Assembly (NCBI GenBank): GCA_004555865.1
Contig: SFJO01000004.1
Span: 1 to 64,000, forward strand
DNA length: 64,000 bases
Direction: 5' to 3'
Source: Oscillospiraceae bacterium
GTDB taxonomy: Bacteria > Bacillota > Clostridia > Oscillospirales > Ruminococcaceae
The position numbers and the translations under genes were made by a program. Shown piece after piece: positions 8,795 to 17,337 of this stretch (its first letter is position 1; each line of letters starts with the position of its first letter). The notes beneath the pieces were generated by a model. It saw nothing but the letters and a program-made list of their open reading frames with translations, had not been told where the DNA came from and did no database searches.

Positions 8795-8831
8795 TCGCCT
8801 TCCCGCTTTAGTATCCAGAATCCCCGCAATT

Positions 8832-8876
8832 CAAGAGCTAGTTATCGCTTTATCCGATAACTGGCTCTTGTTTTTT
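8832..8876 (+). terminator. Rho-independent terminator after lysR
   Basis: A 16-bp stem CAAGAGCTAGTTATCG / CGATAACTGGCTCTTG with one G-T pair and a 7-nt loop is followed by six T (8871-8876). Confidence 0.93.
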
Positions 8877-8897
8877 GGTACTACCGCATTTCCCTAT

Positions 8898-8918
8898 TGC
8901 CTAGTATAATAGTAGGCA
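8898..8918 (+). promoter_or_regulatory. metY -10 region covered by an inverted repeat
   Basis: A perfect TATAAT (8905-8910) sits inside the inverted repeat TGCCTA-N9-TAGGCA (8898-8918). The -35 is poor (around 8882). A dimeric regulator bound here would occlude the polymerase. Rrf2/CymR-type cysteine regulators bind comparable dyads, but assignment to that family is inference. Confidence 0.6.
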
Positions 8919-8956
8919 GATGAAGAACAACCGGTAAACGAGAAAGGAAGCGTTGT

Positions 8957-9025
8957 ATGCTTAGCGCCCTTCGCCCCCGCCTGGGGCTTTACCGGGAACA
9001 CCCGCGAATGTGTCGCTGTCGCTGA
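8957..9025 (+). CDS. 22-codon leader peptide ending in MCRCR, upstream of metY
   Basis: The ORF has ATG 8957, stop TGA 9023-9025 and a ribosome binding site AAAGGAAG at 8943-8950. It encodes 22 residues rich in Arg (six) and ending Met-Cys-Arg-Cys-Arg, so both Cys codons are within the last four sense codons. It lies about 40 nt after the presumed start of transcription and about 135 nt before metY, a cysteine/homocysteine biosynthesis gene. This fits a leader ORF whose translation reports Cys-tRNA supply, as shown for polycysteine leaders in mycobacteria. The 7-nt segment CGGGAAC inside it (8993-8999) is complementary to GTTCCCG at 9045-9051, so ribosome position could change leader folding. 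No T-run terminator is visible in the leader. Confidence 0.6.
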   Translation: MLSALRPRLGLYREHPRMCRCR

Positions 9026-9147
9026 ACCGGCACTCTGCGGGGCAGTTCCCGCCAAACCGACCATTCTACACTCAAAGCAAACCAAAGCGCCGCCGGGCAA
9101 AGCAAGCACCTGGGGCACTTTCAAAAAACGAGGCCGCTGTTCGCGGC
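8993..9147 (+). promoter_or_regulatory. Structured 5' leader of metY
   Basis: Visible pairings are CGGGAAC 8993-8999 with GTTCCCG 9045-9051; a competing small hairpin CTGC/GCAG 9035-9045 that uses the same G9045; and GCCGC/GCGGC 9133-9147 just before the metY ribosome binding site (AAAGAGG about 9150-9156). I recognise no SAM, T-box or other known riboswitch consensus here. The leader fills the gene-free stretch before metY. Confidence 0.45.
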
Positions 9148-9162
9148 AGAAAGAGGTACATT

Positions 9163-10470
9163 ATGGCACGCATTACGGAAGAAACCATCAAGAGCTGGTC
9201 CTTTGAAACCAAACAGCTGCACATCGGCCAGGAAGATTACGATCACGCCACCGACGCCCGGGCCGTTCCCATTTATCAGACTTCCTCCTTCGTGTTCCGC
9301 AACAGCCAGCACGCCGCTGACCGCTTTGCCCTGCGGGATGCCGGCAACATCTACGGCCGCCTGACCAACCCCACCGAGGACATCTTCGAGCAGCGCATGG
9401 CCGCTCTGGAGGGCGGCGTGGCTGCCCTGGGCGTGGCTTCCGGCGCCGCGGCCGTCACCTACGCCATCGAGAACGTGGCCCTGCGCGGCGACCACATTGT
9501 TTCCGCCAAGAACATCTACGGCGGCACCTACAACCTGCTGGCCCACACCCTGGTGGACTACGGCGTGACCACCACCTTCGTGGACCCTCTGGACATCCAG
9601 AACTTTGAAAAGGCCATTCAGCCCAACACCAAGGCCATCTACATCGAGACCCTGGGCAACCCCAACAGCGAAGTGACCGACATTGACGGCATTGCCGCCA
9701 TCGCCCACAAGCACGGCCTGCCCCTGATCATCGACAACACCTTCGGCACCCCCTACCTGATCCGTCCCATCGAGCACGGCGCGGACATCGTGGTGGAGTC
9801 CGCCACCAAGTTCATCGGCGGCCACGGCACCACCATCGGCGGCGTGATTGTGGACGGCGGCACCTTTGACTGGGCCGCCCACGCGGACAAGTACCCCCAG
9901 CTGACCCAGCCCAATGAGAGCTACCACGGCATCAGCTTCGTGCAGGCTGCCGGCCCCGCCGCCTTCGTCACCCGCATCCGCGCCATCCTGCTGCGCGATA
10001 CCGGCGCTACCCTGTCCCCCATCAGCAGCTGGATCTTCCTGCAGGGCCTGGAGACCCTGTCCCTGCGTGTGGACCGCCATGTGGAGAACACCCTGAAGGT
10101 TCTGGAGTACCTGAAGACCGTGCCCCAGGTGGAGAGCATCAGCCATCCTTCCCTGAGCACCGATCCCGAGCAGCAGCGCCTGTACAAGACCTACTTCCCC
10201 AACGGCGCCGGTTCCATCTTCACCATCCGCATCAAAGGCGGCGCCGAAGAGGCCCAGGCCTTCATTGACCGGCTGCAGCTGTTCAGCCTGCTGGCCAACG
10301 TGGCCGACGCCAAGAGCCTGGTCATCCATCCCGCCAGCACCACCCATGCCGAGCTGAACGAGGCCGAGCAGCGCGATCAGGGCATTTACCCCAACACCGT
10401 GCGCCTGTCCATTGGTCTGGAGAACGCCAAGGACATCATTGCCGACCTGAAGCAGGCCTTCGAGGGCTGA
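9163..10470 (+). CDS. metY: O-acetylhomoserine (thiol)-lyase / aminocarboxypropyltransferase
   Basis: The protein has 435 aa and belongs to the Cys/Met metabolism PLP enzymes. It makes homocysteine from O-acetylhomoserine and sulfide, or cysteine from O-acetylserine. Motifs include LGVASGAAAV, the cofactor Asp in IIDNTFGTPYL and the PLP-lysine motif SATKFIGGHGTTIGG. I chose ATG 9163 (AAAGAGG upstream), since the longer ORF from 9010 begins inside the leader and its first 51 codons look non-coding. It is convergent with a cysteine desulfidase gene, so synthesis and degradation of sulfur amino acids sit side by side. Confidence 0.93.
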   Translation: MARITEETIKSWSFETKQLHIGQEDYDHATDARAVPIYQTSSFVFRNSQHAADRFALRDAGNIYGRLTNPTEDIFEQRMAALEGGVAALGVASGAAAVTYAIENVALRGDHIVSAKNIYGGTYNLLAHTLVDYGVTTTFVDPLDIQNFEKAIQPNTKAIYIETLGNPNSEVTDIDGIAAIAHKHGLPLIIDNTFGTPYLIRPIEHGADIVVESATKFIGGHGTTIGGVIVDGGTFDWAAHADKYPQLTQPNESYHGISFVQAAGPAAFVTRIRAILLRDTGATLSPISSWIFLQGLETLSLRVDRHVENTLKVLEYLKTVPQVESISHPSLSTDPEQQRLYKTYFPNGAGSIFTIRIKGGAEEAQAFIDRLQLFSLLANVADAKSLVIHPASTTHAELNEAEQRDQGIYPNTVRLSIGLENAKDIIADLKQAFEG

Positions 10471-10530
10471 GTTCTCTCCTCCATTTTCCATTCCTTCACC
10501 ATTTCCCTTTTTCCAAAAGCAAGCATACAG

Positions 10531-10608
10531 AAAAGAGCGGAACGCCCATCGGCGCTCCGCTCTTTTCTGTTTTCGGGCAGCCGGGCCGCGTTTACCCGGC
10601 TGCCTTTT
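10531..10608. terminator. Two terminators between metY and cyuA
   Basis: The first hairpin, AAAAGAGCGGAACGCC / GGCGCTCCGCTCTTTT (10531-10566), has a 4-nt loop and A/T flanks and can act on both strands. The second, GGCAGCCGGG / CCCGGCTGCC (10576-10604), is followed by TTTT and acts on the plus strand. Confidence 0.88.
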
Positions 10609-10645
10609 GTTATGGCCATTGGGGAATGGCTTTGTTGGCTGCGGC

Positions 10646-11944
10646 TCAATGGCCCAGCATAATGTTCAGGATCTCCACATCGGTGCTCTTCATGCCCACG
10701 CGGCCCATGCGGCCCACAGCGGCAATGGTGTCCTCCACGCTGTCCATGGTCAGGCCCTCGCCGGGCTGGAACACCCGCTGCTTCAGGCTCATCTCCAGAC
10801 CGGTAAAGGCGCTCTCCAGCGCGGCGGCGATCTTGGCGGCGCAGGAGGACTTCGCTCCGTCGCACACCATGCCGCCGATGGTGCAGATGCTGTTGGTGAT
10901 GGTGTCGCTCATCACCCGGTACAGCGCTTCCTCCGAAATTTTGCCCTTCAGCTTCAGGTAGGCCACGCCGCAGGCCGCGCCGGTGGCCGCGCTCACCGCG
11001 CCGCAGTAGGCCGAAAGGCTGCCGATGTACTTTTTCTGGTGCACCGAAATCAGGTTGGCCAGCGCCAGCGCCCGCAGCCGCTGCTCTTCGCTGGCGCCCA
11101 GCGCCTCGGCGTACACCACCACCGGCATGGTGATGGTAATGCCCTGGTTGCCGCTGCCCGAGTTGATGACCACCGGCAGCGAGCAGCCGGCCATCCGCGC
11201 GTCCGAGCCGGCCGCTGCCCAGGCGCGGGCCTTCAGCTCCAGGCTGGGCGGGTTCTGCCGCTCCAGCAGGGTGCAGCCCACCGCCGCGCCCCACTTGCCG
11301 GTCAGGCCCTCGGCCGAGATCTTGCTGTTGTACTCGATCTGCCGGTTCAGCACCGGGGCCAGATCGGCGGGGTCGGCCTCGTCGGCAAACTGCAGAATGT
11401 TTTTCAGGTTCAGCAGGCTCCGGTCGCAGGCGCTCTCCGCGGCGGCCTCCTGCTGAGCGTCCTTTTTCAGAAGGGTTTTGCCGTTTTTCTCAATGCGGGT
11501 GATGTTGTTGTGGTGGTTCACTACCTCCACCAGGGCGTTCTCATCCCCGGCGGCCACCTCCACAACGATGTACAGGTTGGCCACACCCTCAATCAGCTCG
11601 CAGCTGCACAGGCCGCTGCCCAGCAGGCGGCGGGCCTCGTCCCGGGTTTCGGGGGTCACTGCGGTCAGCACAGCCAGCTCCTTGTCGGCATCGCCGCCGG
11701 TCAGGCCCAGAAGCGCCGCAATTTCAATGCCGCGCAGCCCGCCGGAGGTGGGCACCGTGACCCCCTTTACATTTTTCACGATGTTGCCGGAGCATTTCAC
11801 CGAGCAGTGCTCGGGCATCCGGCCCAGCACCTGCCGGGCCTTGGCCGCGGCAAATGCGATTGCGATGGGCTCGGTACAGCCCATGGCCACCTGAAGCTCT
11901 TCCTCCAGAATGGCCAGATGATTCTGATACAGTGTCGTTTCCAT
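10646..11944 (-). CDS. cyuA: L-cysteine desulfidase family protein (CyuA/YhaM, UPF0597)
   Basis: The protein has 432 aa from ATG 11944 (AAAAAGGA upstream); the 23-residue extension to 12013 lacks a site. The family converts L-cysteine to pyruvate, ammonia and sulfide with a [4Fe-4S] cluster. The conserved cysteine contexts are present: MGCTEP near residue 22, GAACGVAYL, and GGMVCDGAKSSCAAK near the C-terminus, with the family motif INSGSGNQG in between. It is often annotated as serine dehydratase alpha family. It is convergent with metY and has its own promoter. Confidence 0.88.
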   Translation of the reverse strand: METTLYQNHLAILEEELQVAMGCTEPIAIAFAAAKARQVLGRMPEHCSVKCSGNIVKNVKGVTVPTSGGLRGIEIAALLGLTGGDADKELAVLTAVTPETRDEARRLLGSGLCSCELIEGVANLYIVVEVAAGDENALVEVVNHHNNITRIEKNGKTLLKKDAQQEAAAESACDRSLLNLKNILQFADEADPADLAPVLNRQIEYNSKISAEGLTGKWGAAVGCTLLERQNPPSLELKARAWAAAGSDARMAGCSLPVVINSGSGNQGITITMPVVVYAEALGASEEQRLRALALANLISVHQKKYIGSLSAYCGAVSAATGAACGVAYLKLKGKISEEALYRVMSDTITNSICTIGGMVCDGAKSSCAAKIAAALESAFTGLEMSLKQRVFQPGEGLTMDSVEDTIAAVGRMGRVGMKSTDVEILNIMLGH

Positions 11945-12051
11945 GATGTTGTTTCCTTTTTGGTTGGGCGTTTGTTGCTTCCTTCCGTCGGGGCACTGCA
12001 GCTCTGGCCACACTGCACCGTAGGTTTTTTGCTTTTCTCGACTCTATGTCC

Positions 12052-12080
12052 ATCATAGCCCGACATTACAACTTTTTCAA
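12052..12080 (-). promoter_or_regulatory. Promoter of cyuA
   Basis: On the minus strand TTGAAA (12075-12080), 17 nt, TATGAT (12052-12057), about 108 nt upstream of the ATG. The surrounding region 12081-12245 holds no gene. Confidence 0.7.
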
Positions 12081-12245
12081 GCATAAAAAAACAGTACTGC
12101 ACAACCGTAATATTGTAGCAACTGAGTTTCCTGTAAGAAGCTCCGTTTTTTCGCCATTTTTCTGGGTAATTCTCACAAGAAATCTTTGTTGCTTTTGTGC
12201 ATTTTCTCACATACGCACTGCAAAAGGCTTTGCCCGTTTTTCGGC

Positions 12246-12291
12246 AAAAACGCCGTCGGTTCGTGCGGTCTTTGTGCACAAACCGGCGGCG
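12246..12291 (-). terminator. Terminator of the glycosyltransferase-TVP38 operon
   Basis: On the minus strand CGCCGCCGGTT / AACCGACGGCG (one mismatch) is followed by five T. It begins 15 nt after the glycosyltransferase stop codon. Confidence 0.8.
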
Positions 12292-12306
12292 GCGCCCCTG
12301 TAATGT

Positions 12307-13350
12307 TCAAAAAATCTGCGCGGTACCCACAGGTTCAGGCCGGGCGCACGGCGCGGCCTCTTTTTCGTAAATGCCGCACAGGGCCTGCCCCACCCGTGCC
12401 AGGCTGCGGGCCTGGGCCACCCGGCGGCCGGCGGCGGTCAGATCCGGCAGCTCCTTTGCCAGCATGGCCTTCAGAATCGGGGCCAGATCCTCGGCCCGCC
12501 GGGCCTTGTACACCGTTGTTCCATTCTCCAGCCAGCCCTCATAAACGGGAATGTCCCGCACCAGCACCGGCACGCCGCAGGCCAGCGCCTCCAGCACCAC
12601 AATGCCCTCGGTCTCCTCATGGCTGCAAAAGGCGAAGGCGTCCGCACCGCAATAGGCGTCCCGCAGTTCGGCCTGGCTTACAAAACCCGCAAAGGTCAGG
12701 TTTTCGGGGGCGGCTGCCATGGCGGCCCGCACCGGCTCGCTCACCAGCGCCGGGCTGGTGCAGCCGTACCAAATAAAACCGATCCCGGGCAGTTTGCGGG
12801 CCAGATCAATGAACTCTAAAATTCCCTTGCGCTCCATAAAATGGCCCACGCTGATCACCAGCTTCTGGCCGGGGCGCTGCTGCTGCCTGGCCCGCCAGGC
12901 GGTCCCGCGGGCCGGGTCCGGGGCAAAAAATTCCGTGTCCACCCCGTTGGAGAGGGCGTACACCGGCTTTTTCAGCCCGTATCCCTCGAGAATCCGCCGG
13001 GAATAGGGCGTGGGGGTCACCACCACATCCGCCAGCCCGTAGCAAACGCACAGCCACCGGCGGAACAGCGGGGCCAGCCGGTTGGAGCCGACGAAGGACT
13101 CCCGGAAGTCCTCCATGGTGGAGTGGCCGTACCACACCACGGTTTCGCCCCGCAGCCGCGCCCGCAGGGCGGCCAGCGGGGCATCCGGCAGCACGGTGTT
13201 GATGTGCACCGCGTCGGCCCGTCCCTTCCAACCGTCGGTCAGCTCCACCCCGGCCTCGGCCAGCATGGCCCGCTGGTGGCAGATGGCCTGGCCCACGCCG
13301 CTGTGGGCCACAAGCGGGGTCAGCCCTCCTTCATACAAATGCACCCGCAT
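12307..13350 (-). CDS. Glycosyltransferase family 4 (GT-B), glycolipid-type
   Basis: The protein has 347 aa. The N-terminal half has an acceptor domain. The C-terminal GT4 nucleotide-sugar domain (about 165-340) shows SVGHFMERKGILEFI, then SHEETEGIVVLEALACGVPVLV with the E-x7-E signature. It is the last gene of a three-gene operon with a TVP38 membrane protein and a second GT4 gene. In clostridia such pairs often make mono- and di-glucosyl-diacylglycerol anchors, so a membrane glycolipid role is likely but inferred. Confidence 0.82.
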   Translation of the reverse strand: MRVHLYEGGLTPLVAHSGVGQAICHQRAMLAEAGVELTDGWKGRADAVHINTVLPDAPLAALRARLRGETVVWYGHSTMEDFRESFVGSNRLAPLFRRWLCVCYGLADVVVTPTPYSRRILEGYGLKKPVYALSNGVDTEFFAPDPARGTAWRARQQQRPGQKLVISVGHFMERKGILEFIDLARKLPGIGFIWYGCTSPALVSEPVRAAMAAAPENLTFAGFVSQAELRDAYCGADAFAFCSHEETEGIVVLEALACGVPVLVRDIPVYEGWLENGTTVYKARRAEDLAPILKAMLAKELPDLTAAGRRVAQARSLARVGQALCGIYEKEAAPCARPEPVGTAQIF

Positions 13351-13396
13351 GATGGTTCTCCTTTCGCTTCAAGACCGGCCTCAAGACCGGTCCGGG

Positions 13397-13996
13397 TCAT
13401 GCCCAAAGGCCCAGCAGCTGCCGGGCCGCCACCGTCAGCCCAAGGCTGTACAGCGCAATGGAAAACGGCTTGCACAGCAGGATGATGGCGGTGTACTTCT
13501 GCCAGGAAATGCCGGTGGTTCCGGCCAGAAAGCACAGGTAATCGTCCGGCGCCACCGGAAGAAAGATCAAAAGCGCAAACCAGCGGGCAAACCGGCCTTT
13601 TTCTTCGCTCCACCGGTCGTATTTTTCAATGAGGCTTGCCGGGAACATCCGGTACAGCAGCGGCCGGCCGCAGCTGCGTGCAATGGCAAAGGCTGCCAGG
13701 CTGCCCGCGCAGATGCCCACATAATTGTACAAAAAGCCCTGCCAGGGGCCAAACAGCACCACCCCGGCCAGGCAGCCCAGCCCGCCGGGCAGCACCGGCA
13801 CCACCACCTGCACCGCCTGAAACAGCACAAACGCCGCCGCGGCCCAGTGCCCCATGCCGCCCATAAACCGGTTCAGCCGCTCCTGGCTGGTAAACAGCCC
13901 CTCGCGCCACATCCAAACGCCCAGCATAAGGCAGGCGGCAAACCCCGCCAGTGAGAGCAGCTGCATCCCGCTCAGGCCCTTTCCGGTCTTGCTCAT
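13397..13996 (-). CDS. TVP38/TMEM64 (VTT domain) membrane protein
   Basis: The protein has 199 aa with about five hydrophobic segments. The VTT core has VVPVLPGGLGCLAGVVLFGPWQG-type spacing (about residues 67-90), GICAGSLAAFAIARSCGRP, and LIFLPVAPDDYLCFLAGTTG near the C-terminus, including the F-x-P-x-x-P-D pattern. Family members are linked to lipid scrambling or undecaprenyl-phosphate traffic. Its start overlaps the stop of the upstream glycosyltransferase by 4 nt (ATGA), so the two are translationally coupled. Confidence 0.87.
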   Translation of the reverse strand: MSKTGKGLSGMQLLSLAGFAACLMLGVWMWREGLFTSQERLNRFMGGMGHWAAAAFVLFQAVQVVVPVLPGGLGCLAGVVLFGPWQGFLYNYVGICAGSLAAFAIARSCGRPLLYRMFPASLIEKYDRWSEEKGRFARWFALLIFLPVAPDDYLCFLAGTTGISWQKYTAIILLCKPFSIALYSLGLTVAARQLLGLWA

Positions 13997-15165
13997 ACCG
14001 CGCCTCCCCGCCGCGCTTTGGCGGCCCGCTGGGCCTCATACAGGGCCAGCACCTTCTCGCCGAACGCCTCCTCCGAAAAGGCGGCCGCACCGGCTGCCGC
14101 GCCCCGGGCCAGCCGTTTGCGCAGCGGCTCGTCCGTCAGCAGGCGGTTCAGCTTCTCATCCCGCTCCCGGCCGGTTTCATACTGCCAGCCGTTGACCCCG
14201 TTTTCGATCACACCGTTCAGGCAGGGGTCTGCCCGGCACACGGCCGGGGTGCCCGCCGCCAGCGCTTCCAGATAGGTCAGCCCCTGGGTCTCGCTGGAGG
14301 ACGCGCTCACAAACACATCCCCCAGCCGGTAATAGAGGGGCACCTCCTCCGGGGCGGCCATTCCGGCAAACACCGCCGCCGGGGCCGCAAGCCCCAAGGC
14401 CGCTGCCCGTTCTTCCAGCGCCGGGCGGGCCGGCCCGTCCCCCACCAGCAGCAGGGTGACCGGGGCCCGGCCCAGAGCCGCCCGGCATTCCAGCAGCTCC
14501 TCCAGGTTCTTTTCTTTGGCAAGGCGGCCCACATACACCAAAATGCGGTTTTCTGCCGGAATGCCCAGCCTCCGGCGCAGCCCGTCCAGCACCGCATCGG
14601 AAACCGGGGCGGCAAAGCGCCCCAGCGGAATGCCCGTGGGGATCACCGTCACCGGGGGCTTCACACCGTAGCCCTCCAATAGGGCGCGCACCTTTTCGGT
14701 GGGGGCAATCACCCCGTCGCACGAGCCCAGAATGGCCCGGGTAAAGCCCCGCGCCAGCAGACGGCCCCAGCGGCGGCTGGGCGAAAAGTAGTGGGTGTAA
14801 TCCTCATACACCGTGTGGTAGGTGTGAATGAGCGGCGCCCCCACCGCCCGGGCGATGTGCCGGGCCAGAAAAAAGGTGCTGAACTCGCACTGGGAGTGCA
14901 CCACATCCGGTTTCCATTCCACCAGCCGGCGCACCGTCTGCCCCACGGCAAAGCTGCGCAGCCTTGCGCCCGGGTAGATCAGCCCCGCGTCCACCGAGCC
15001 GACGGCGTACACCCCGTTTTCACAGGTGGTGTGTACGGTGCCGGAAAGGGTCAGCACCCGCACCTCATGGCCCCGGGCCTCCAGCTGGCGGCGCAGGGCC
15101 AGAATGGACGCTACCACCCCGTTCACCGCCGGGGTATACCAATCCGATGTGATGAGTATTTTCAT
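13993..15165 (-). CDS. Glycosyltransferase family 4, diacylglycerol glucosyltransferase-like
   Basis: The protein has 390 aa from ATG 15165 with GGAGGAG eight nt upstream; the longer ORF to 15243 has no site. The start MKILITSDWYTPAVNGVV and the HTYHTVYEDYTHYF segment are typical of 1,2-diacylglycerol 3-glucosyltransferase-like GT4 enzymes, and SASSSETQGLTYLEALAAGTP is the donor-site motif. It heads the three-gene operon and acts at the inner membrane face on a lipid acceptor. Acceptor and sugar are inferred from family resemblance. Confidence 0.85.
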   Translation of the reverse strand: MKILITSDWYTPAVNGVVASILALRRQLEARGHEVRVLTLSGTVHTTCENGVYAVGSVDAGLIYPGARLRSFAVGQTVRRLVEWKPDVVHSQCEFSTFFLARHIARAVGAPLIHTYHTVYEDYTHYFSPSRRWGRLLARGFTRAILGSCDGVIAPTEKVRALLEGYGVKPPVTVIPTGIPLGRFAAPVSDAVLDGLRRRLGIPAENRILVYVGRLAKEKNLEELLECRAALGRAPVTLLLVGDGPARPALEERAAALGLAAPAAVFAGMAAPEEVPLYYRLGDVFVSASSSETQGLTYLEALAAGTPAVCRADPCLNGVIENGVNGWQYETGRERDEKLNRLLTDEPLRKRLARGAAAGAAAFSEEAFGEKVLALYEAQRAAKARRGGAV

Positions 15166-15329
15166 GGAAGAAGCTCCTCCTGTCCGCATTGCTCTGCGGC
15201 AGGGCCCGCGCCCCGTATGGGGGAGAGTTCCCCTGCCGCACACCTTCTAAAACGAGGCAGCCGCCGGATTTGCCGCAAACTTTTGCCGGATTTCACCTTA
15301 AGATTTTCTGAAATCCCGCCCAGGCCCAT

Positions 15330-15375
15330 AAAAAACGCCGGGCGGAAAGCGCTTTGGTACGCTCTCCGCCCGGCG
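15330..15375 (-). terminator. Terminator of cstA
   Basis: On the minus strand GCCGCCGGGCGGAGAGC..GCTTTCCGCCCGGCG is followed by six T (15330-15335). The stem is very GC-rich and the loop includes GTACC. Confidence 0.85.
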
Positions 15376-15441
15376 GCGGTTTTGCAGAAGGCGGCGATTT
15401 GCGGATGCTGCCGTTCTTCCATGGATTTTAAGTAAACGGGC

Positions 15442-17178
15442 TTATGCGGCCTTCTCGCTGTTCTTCTCGGCCTTGTTCAGGGCGCGCAGCGAGTTGACCA
15501 CGATGGTCAGGCCCAGGATGATCAGCAGCACTGCAATGATGAGCTGCAGGCCGTTGGCGATGAACACCGCACCCCAGGTGGTTTCACCGGCGGGGATGGT
15601 CACCGCGGCGGCGGTGCGGATGGCCTTCACCATGGCCAGCAGGCGCTGCACCAGGGCGGTAAAGGTCACGCACAGCATGATGAACAGCGGCGGGAACAGC
15701 ATCTTGTTGCTGCGGCCGGTCACCTTCAGGAACACGCACAGGGTCACCAGCACCAGCGCGCTCAGCAGCTGGTTGGCGGAACCAAACAGGGGCCAGATGT
15801 TGGCATAGCCGATCCGGGTCAGCAGGAACCCGAAGGCCAGGGTGACAAACGTAGAGAAGTAGGTGTTGCACAGCAGCCTGCGCCAGCCCTCGGCGTGGGC
15901 CATATCGTCCACGCTGAACAGCTCCTGGAAGCTCATTCGGCCGATGCGGGCCACGGCATCCAGGCTGGTCAGGGCCAGAGCGGAAACGCACATGGTCATG
16001 AACACGGTGGCGGCGTACACGGGCACGCCGAACATCTCAAAGAAGCCGGCCACGCCGGTGCTGAACACCTGGAAGGGAGTGCCGGCGGCGGGGGTGCCGT
16101 CCGCCGCAGCGGCCGCACCGGCCACGCACAGGGCCAGCACCGCCAGCAGGCTTTCCAGCACCATGGCGCCGTAGCCGACCTTCAGCATATCCTTTTCGTT
16201 CTCAACGGTCTTGGAAGAGGTACCGGAGGACACCAGGCTGTGGAAGCCCGAAACCGCACCGCAGGCCACAGTGACGAACAGAATGGGGAACATGGTGCCC
16301 AGCTTCCCGTTGTTGAAGCCGGTGAACACCGGCAGGTTCATGGAAGGATGGGCCACCAACAGGCCCACGGCCGCACCGGCGATCATGCCGATGAACATAA
16401 AGGTGGTCATGTAATCACGGGGCTGCTTCATCATCCACATGGGCAGCACCGCGGCAAAGAAGATGTACACAAAGGTGATGTAGCTCCAGGCTGCCTTGCT
16501 CAGCACCAGCGGGAAGTTTGCGCCCACCGCGAAGGACAGCACGATGAACACGATGCCCAGCGCCGCTTCCTTCCAGCCGGAGAAGCTGTACTTTTTCTGG
16601 ATCAGGCCGAACACCACGGCAAACACCATGAACATGATGGATACCATGCCCGCCGCGCCGTTGGTCTGGGCCGCGGCGGAAAGGCTGGTCACGCCGTCCT
16701 TCACCGCATAGGCGTTGAAGGTGCCGGCCACCATGTCGGCAAAGGCGGCAATGACGATGCCGCAGAACAGCCAGCAGAACAGCAGGAACAGCTTGCGGCC
16801 CAGCTTGCCGATGTACTTTTCAATCAGCAGGCCCATGGATTTGCCCTCGTTCTTCACCGAGGCGTACAGGGCGCCGAAGTCGGTCACGGCGCCGAAGAAG
16901 ATGCCGCCCAGCAGCACCCACAGCAGCACGGGCAGCCAGCCGAAAGCAGCGGCCTGAATGGCGCCGGTCACAGGGCCGGCACCGGCAATGGAACTGAACT
17001 GGTGGCTGAACACCGTCCAGCCGTTGGTGGGTACATAGTCCTTGCCGTCCTCATGGGTGTAGGCAGGGGTTTTCGCGGTGGGGTCGATGCCCCATTTGTT
17101 GGCAAGCCACCGGCCATACAGCGTGTAGCCGCACAGCAGGCACACCGCCGCGATCAAAACGATAACGAGCGTGTTCAT
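15442..17178 (-). CDS. cstA: CstA family transporter (carbon starvation/peptide or pyruvate uptake)
   Basis: The protein has 578 aa and about 15-16 hydrophobic segments. Family motifs include GWTVFSHQFSSIAGAGPVTG near residue 53, FGALYASVKNEGKS and FHSLVSSGTSSKTVENE. CstA/BtsT proteins import pyruvate or peptides. The start ATG 17178 follows GAGAGGAAG. The transcript carries a T-box leader, so this copy is expressed when an aminoacyl-tRNA is short, pointing to amino acid or peptide uptake rather than general carbon starvation. It is divergent from the NSS transporter. Confidence 0.92.
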   Translation of the reverse strand: MNTLVIVLIAAVCLLCGYTLYGRWLANKWGIDPTAKTPAYTHEDGKDYVPTNGWTVFSHQFSSIAGAGPVTGAIQAAAFGWLPVLLWVLLGGIFFGAVTDFGALYASVKNEGKSMGLLIEKYIGKLGRKLFLLFCWLFCGIVIAAFADMVAGTFNAYAVKDGVTSLSAAAQTNGAAGMVSIMFMVFAVVFGLIQKKYSFSGWKEAALGIVFIVLSFAVGANFPLVLSKAAWSYITFVYIFFAAVLPMWMMKQPRDYMTTFMFIGMIAGAAVGLLVAHPSMNLPVFTGFNNGKLGTMFPILFVTVACGAVSGFHSLVSSGTSSKTVENEKDMLKVGYGAMVLESLLAVLALCVAGAAAAADGTPAAGTPFQVFSTGVAGFFEMFGVPVYAATVFMTMCVSALALTSLDAVARIGRMSFQELFSVDDMAHAEGWRRLLCNTYFSTFVTLAFGFLLTRIGYANIWPLFGSANQLLSALVLVTLCVFLKVTGRSNKMLFPPLFIMLCVTFTALVQRLLAMVKAIRTAAAVTIPAGETTWGAVFIANGLQLIIAVLLIILGLTIVVNSLRALNKAEKNSEKAA

Positions 17179-17337
17179 ACGATTCTTCCTCTCTCCGGGG
17201 TGTCAGCCCCGCCGGTTTCAACCAACCAAACGAACCGGCCGCCGGGCCGAAGCCCCCATCAAATTTTCATCCGGCGATGGCCGTTTGCCGCCATTCCTGC
17301 GGCGTGGCGGCACCGGCAGGGGCGGCCGAAGGGGTGC

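Noticed and set aside
8920..9162. SAM riboswitch or T-box in the metY leader
   Set aside because: No SAM-I core, no T-box sequence and no terminator with T-run. The leader ORF explains the region better.
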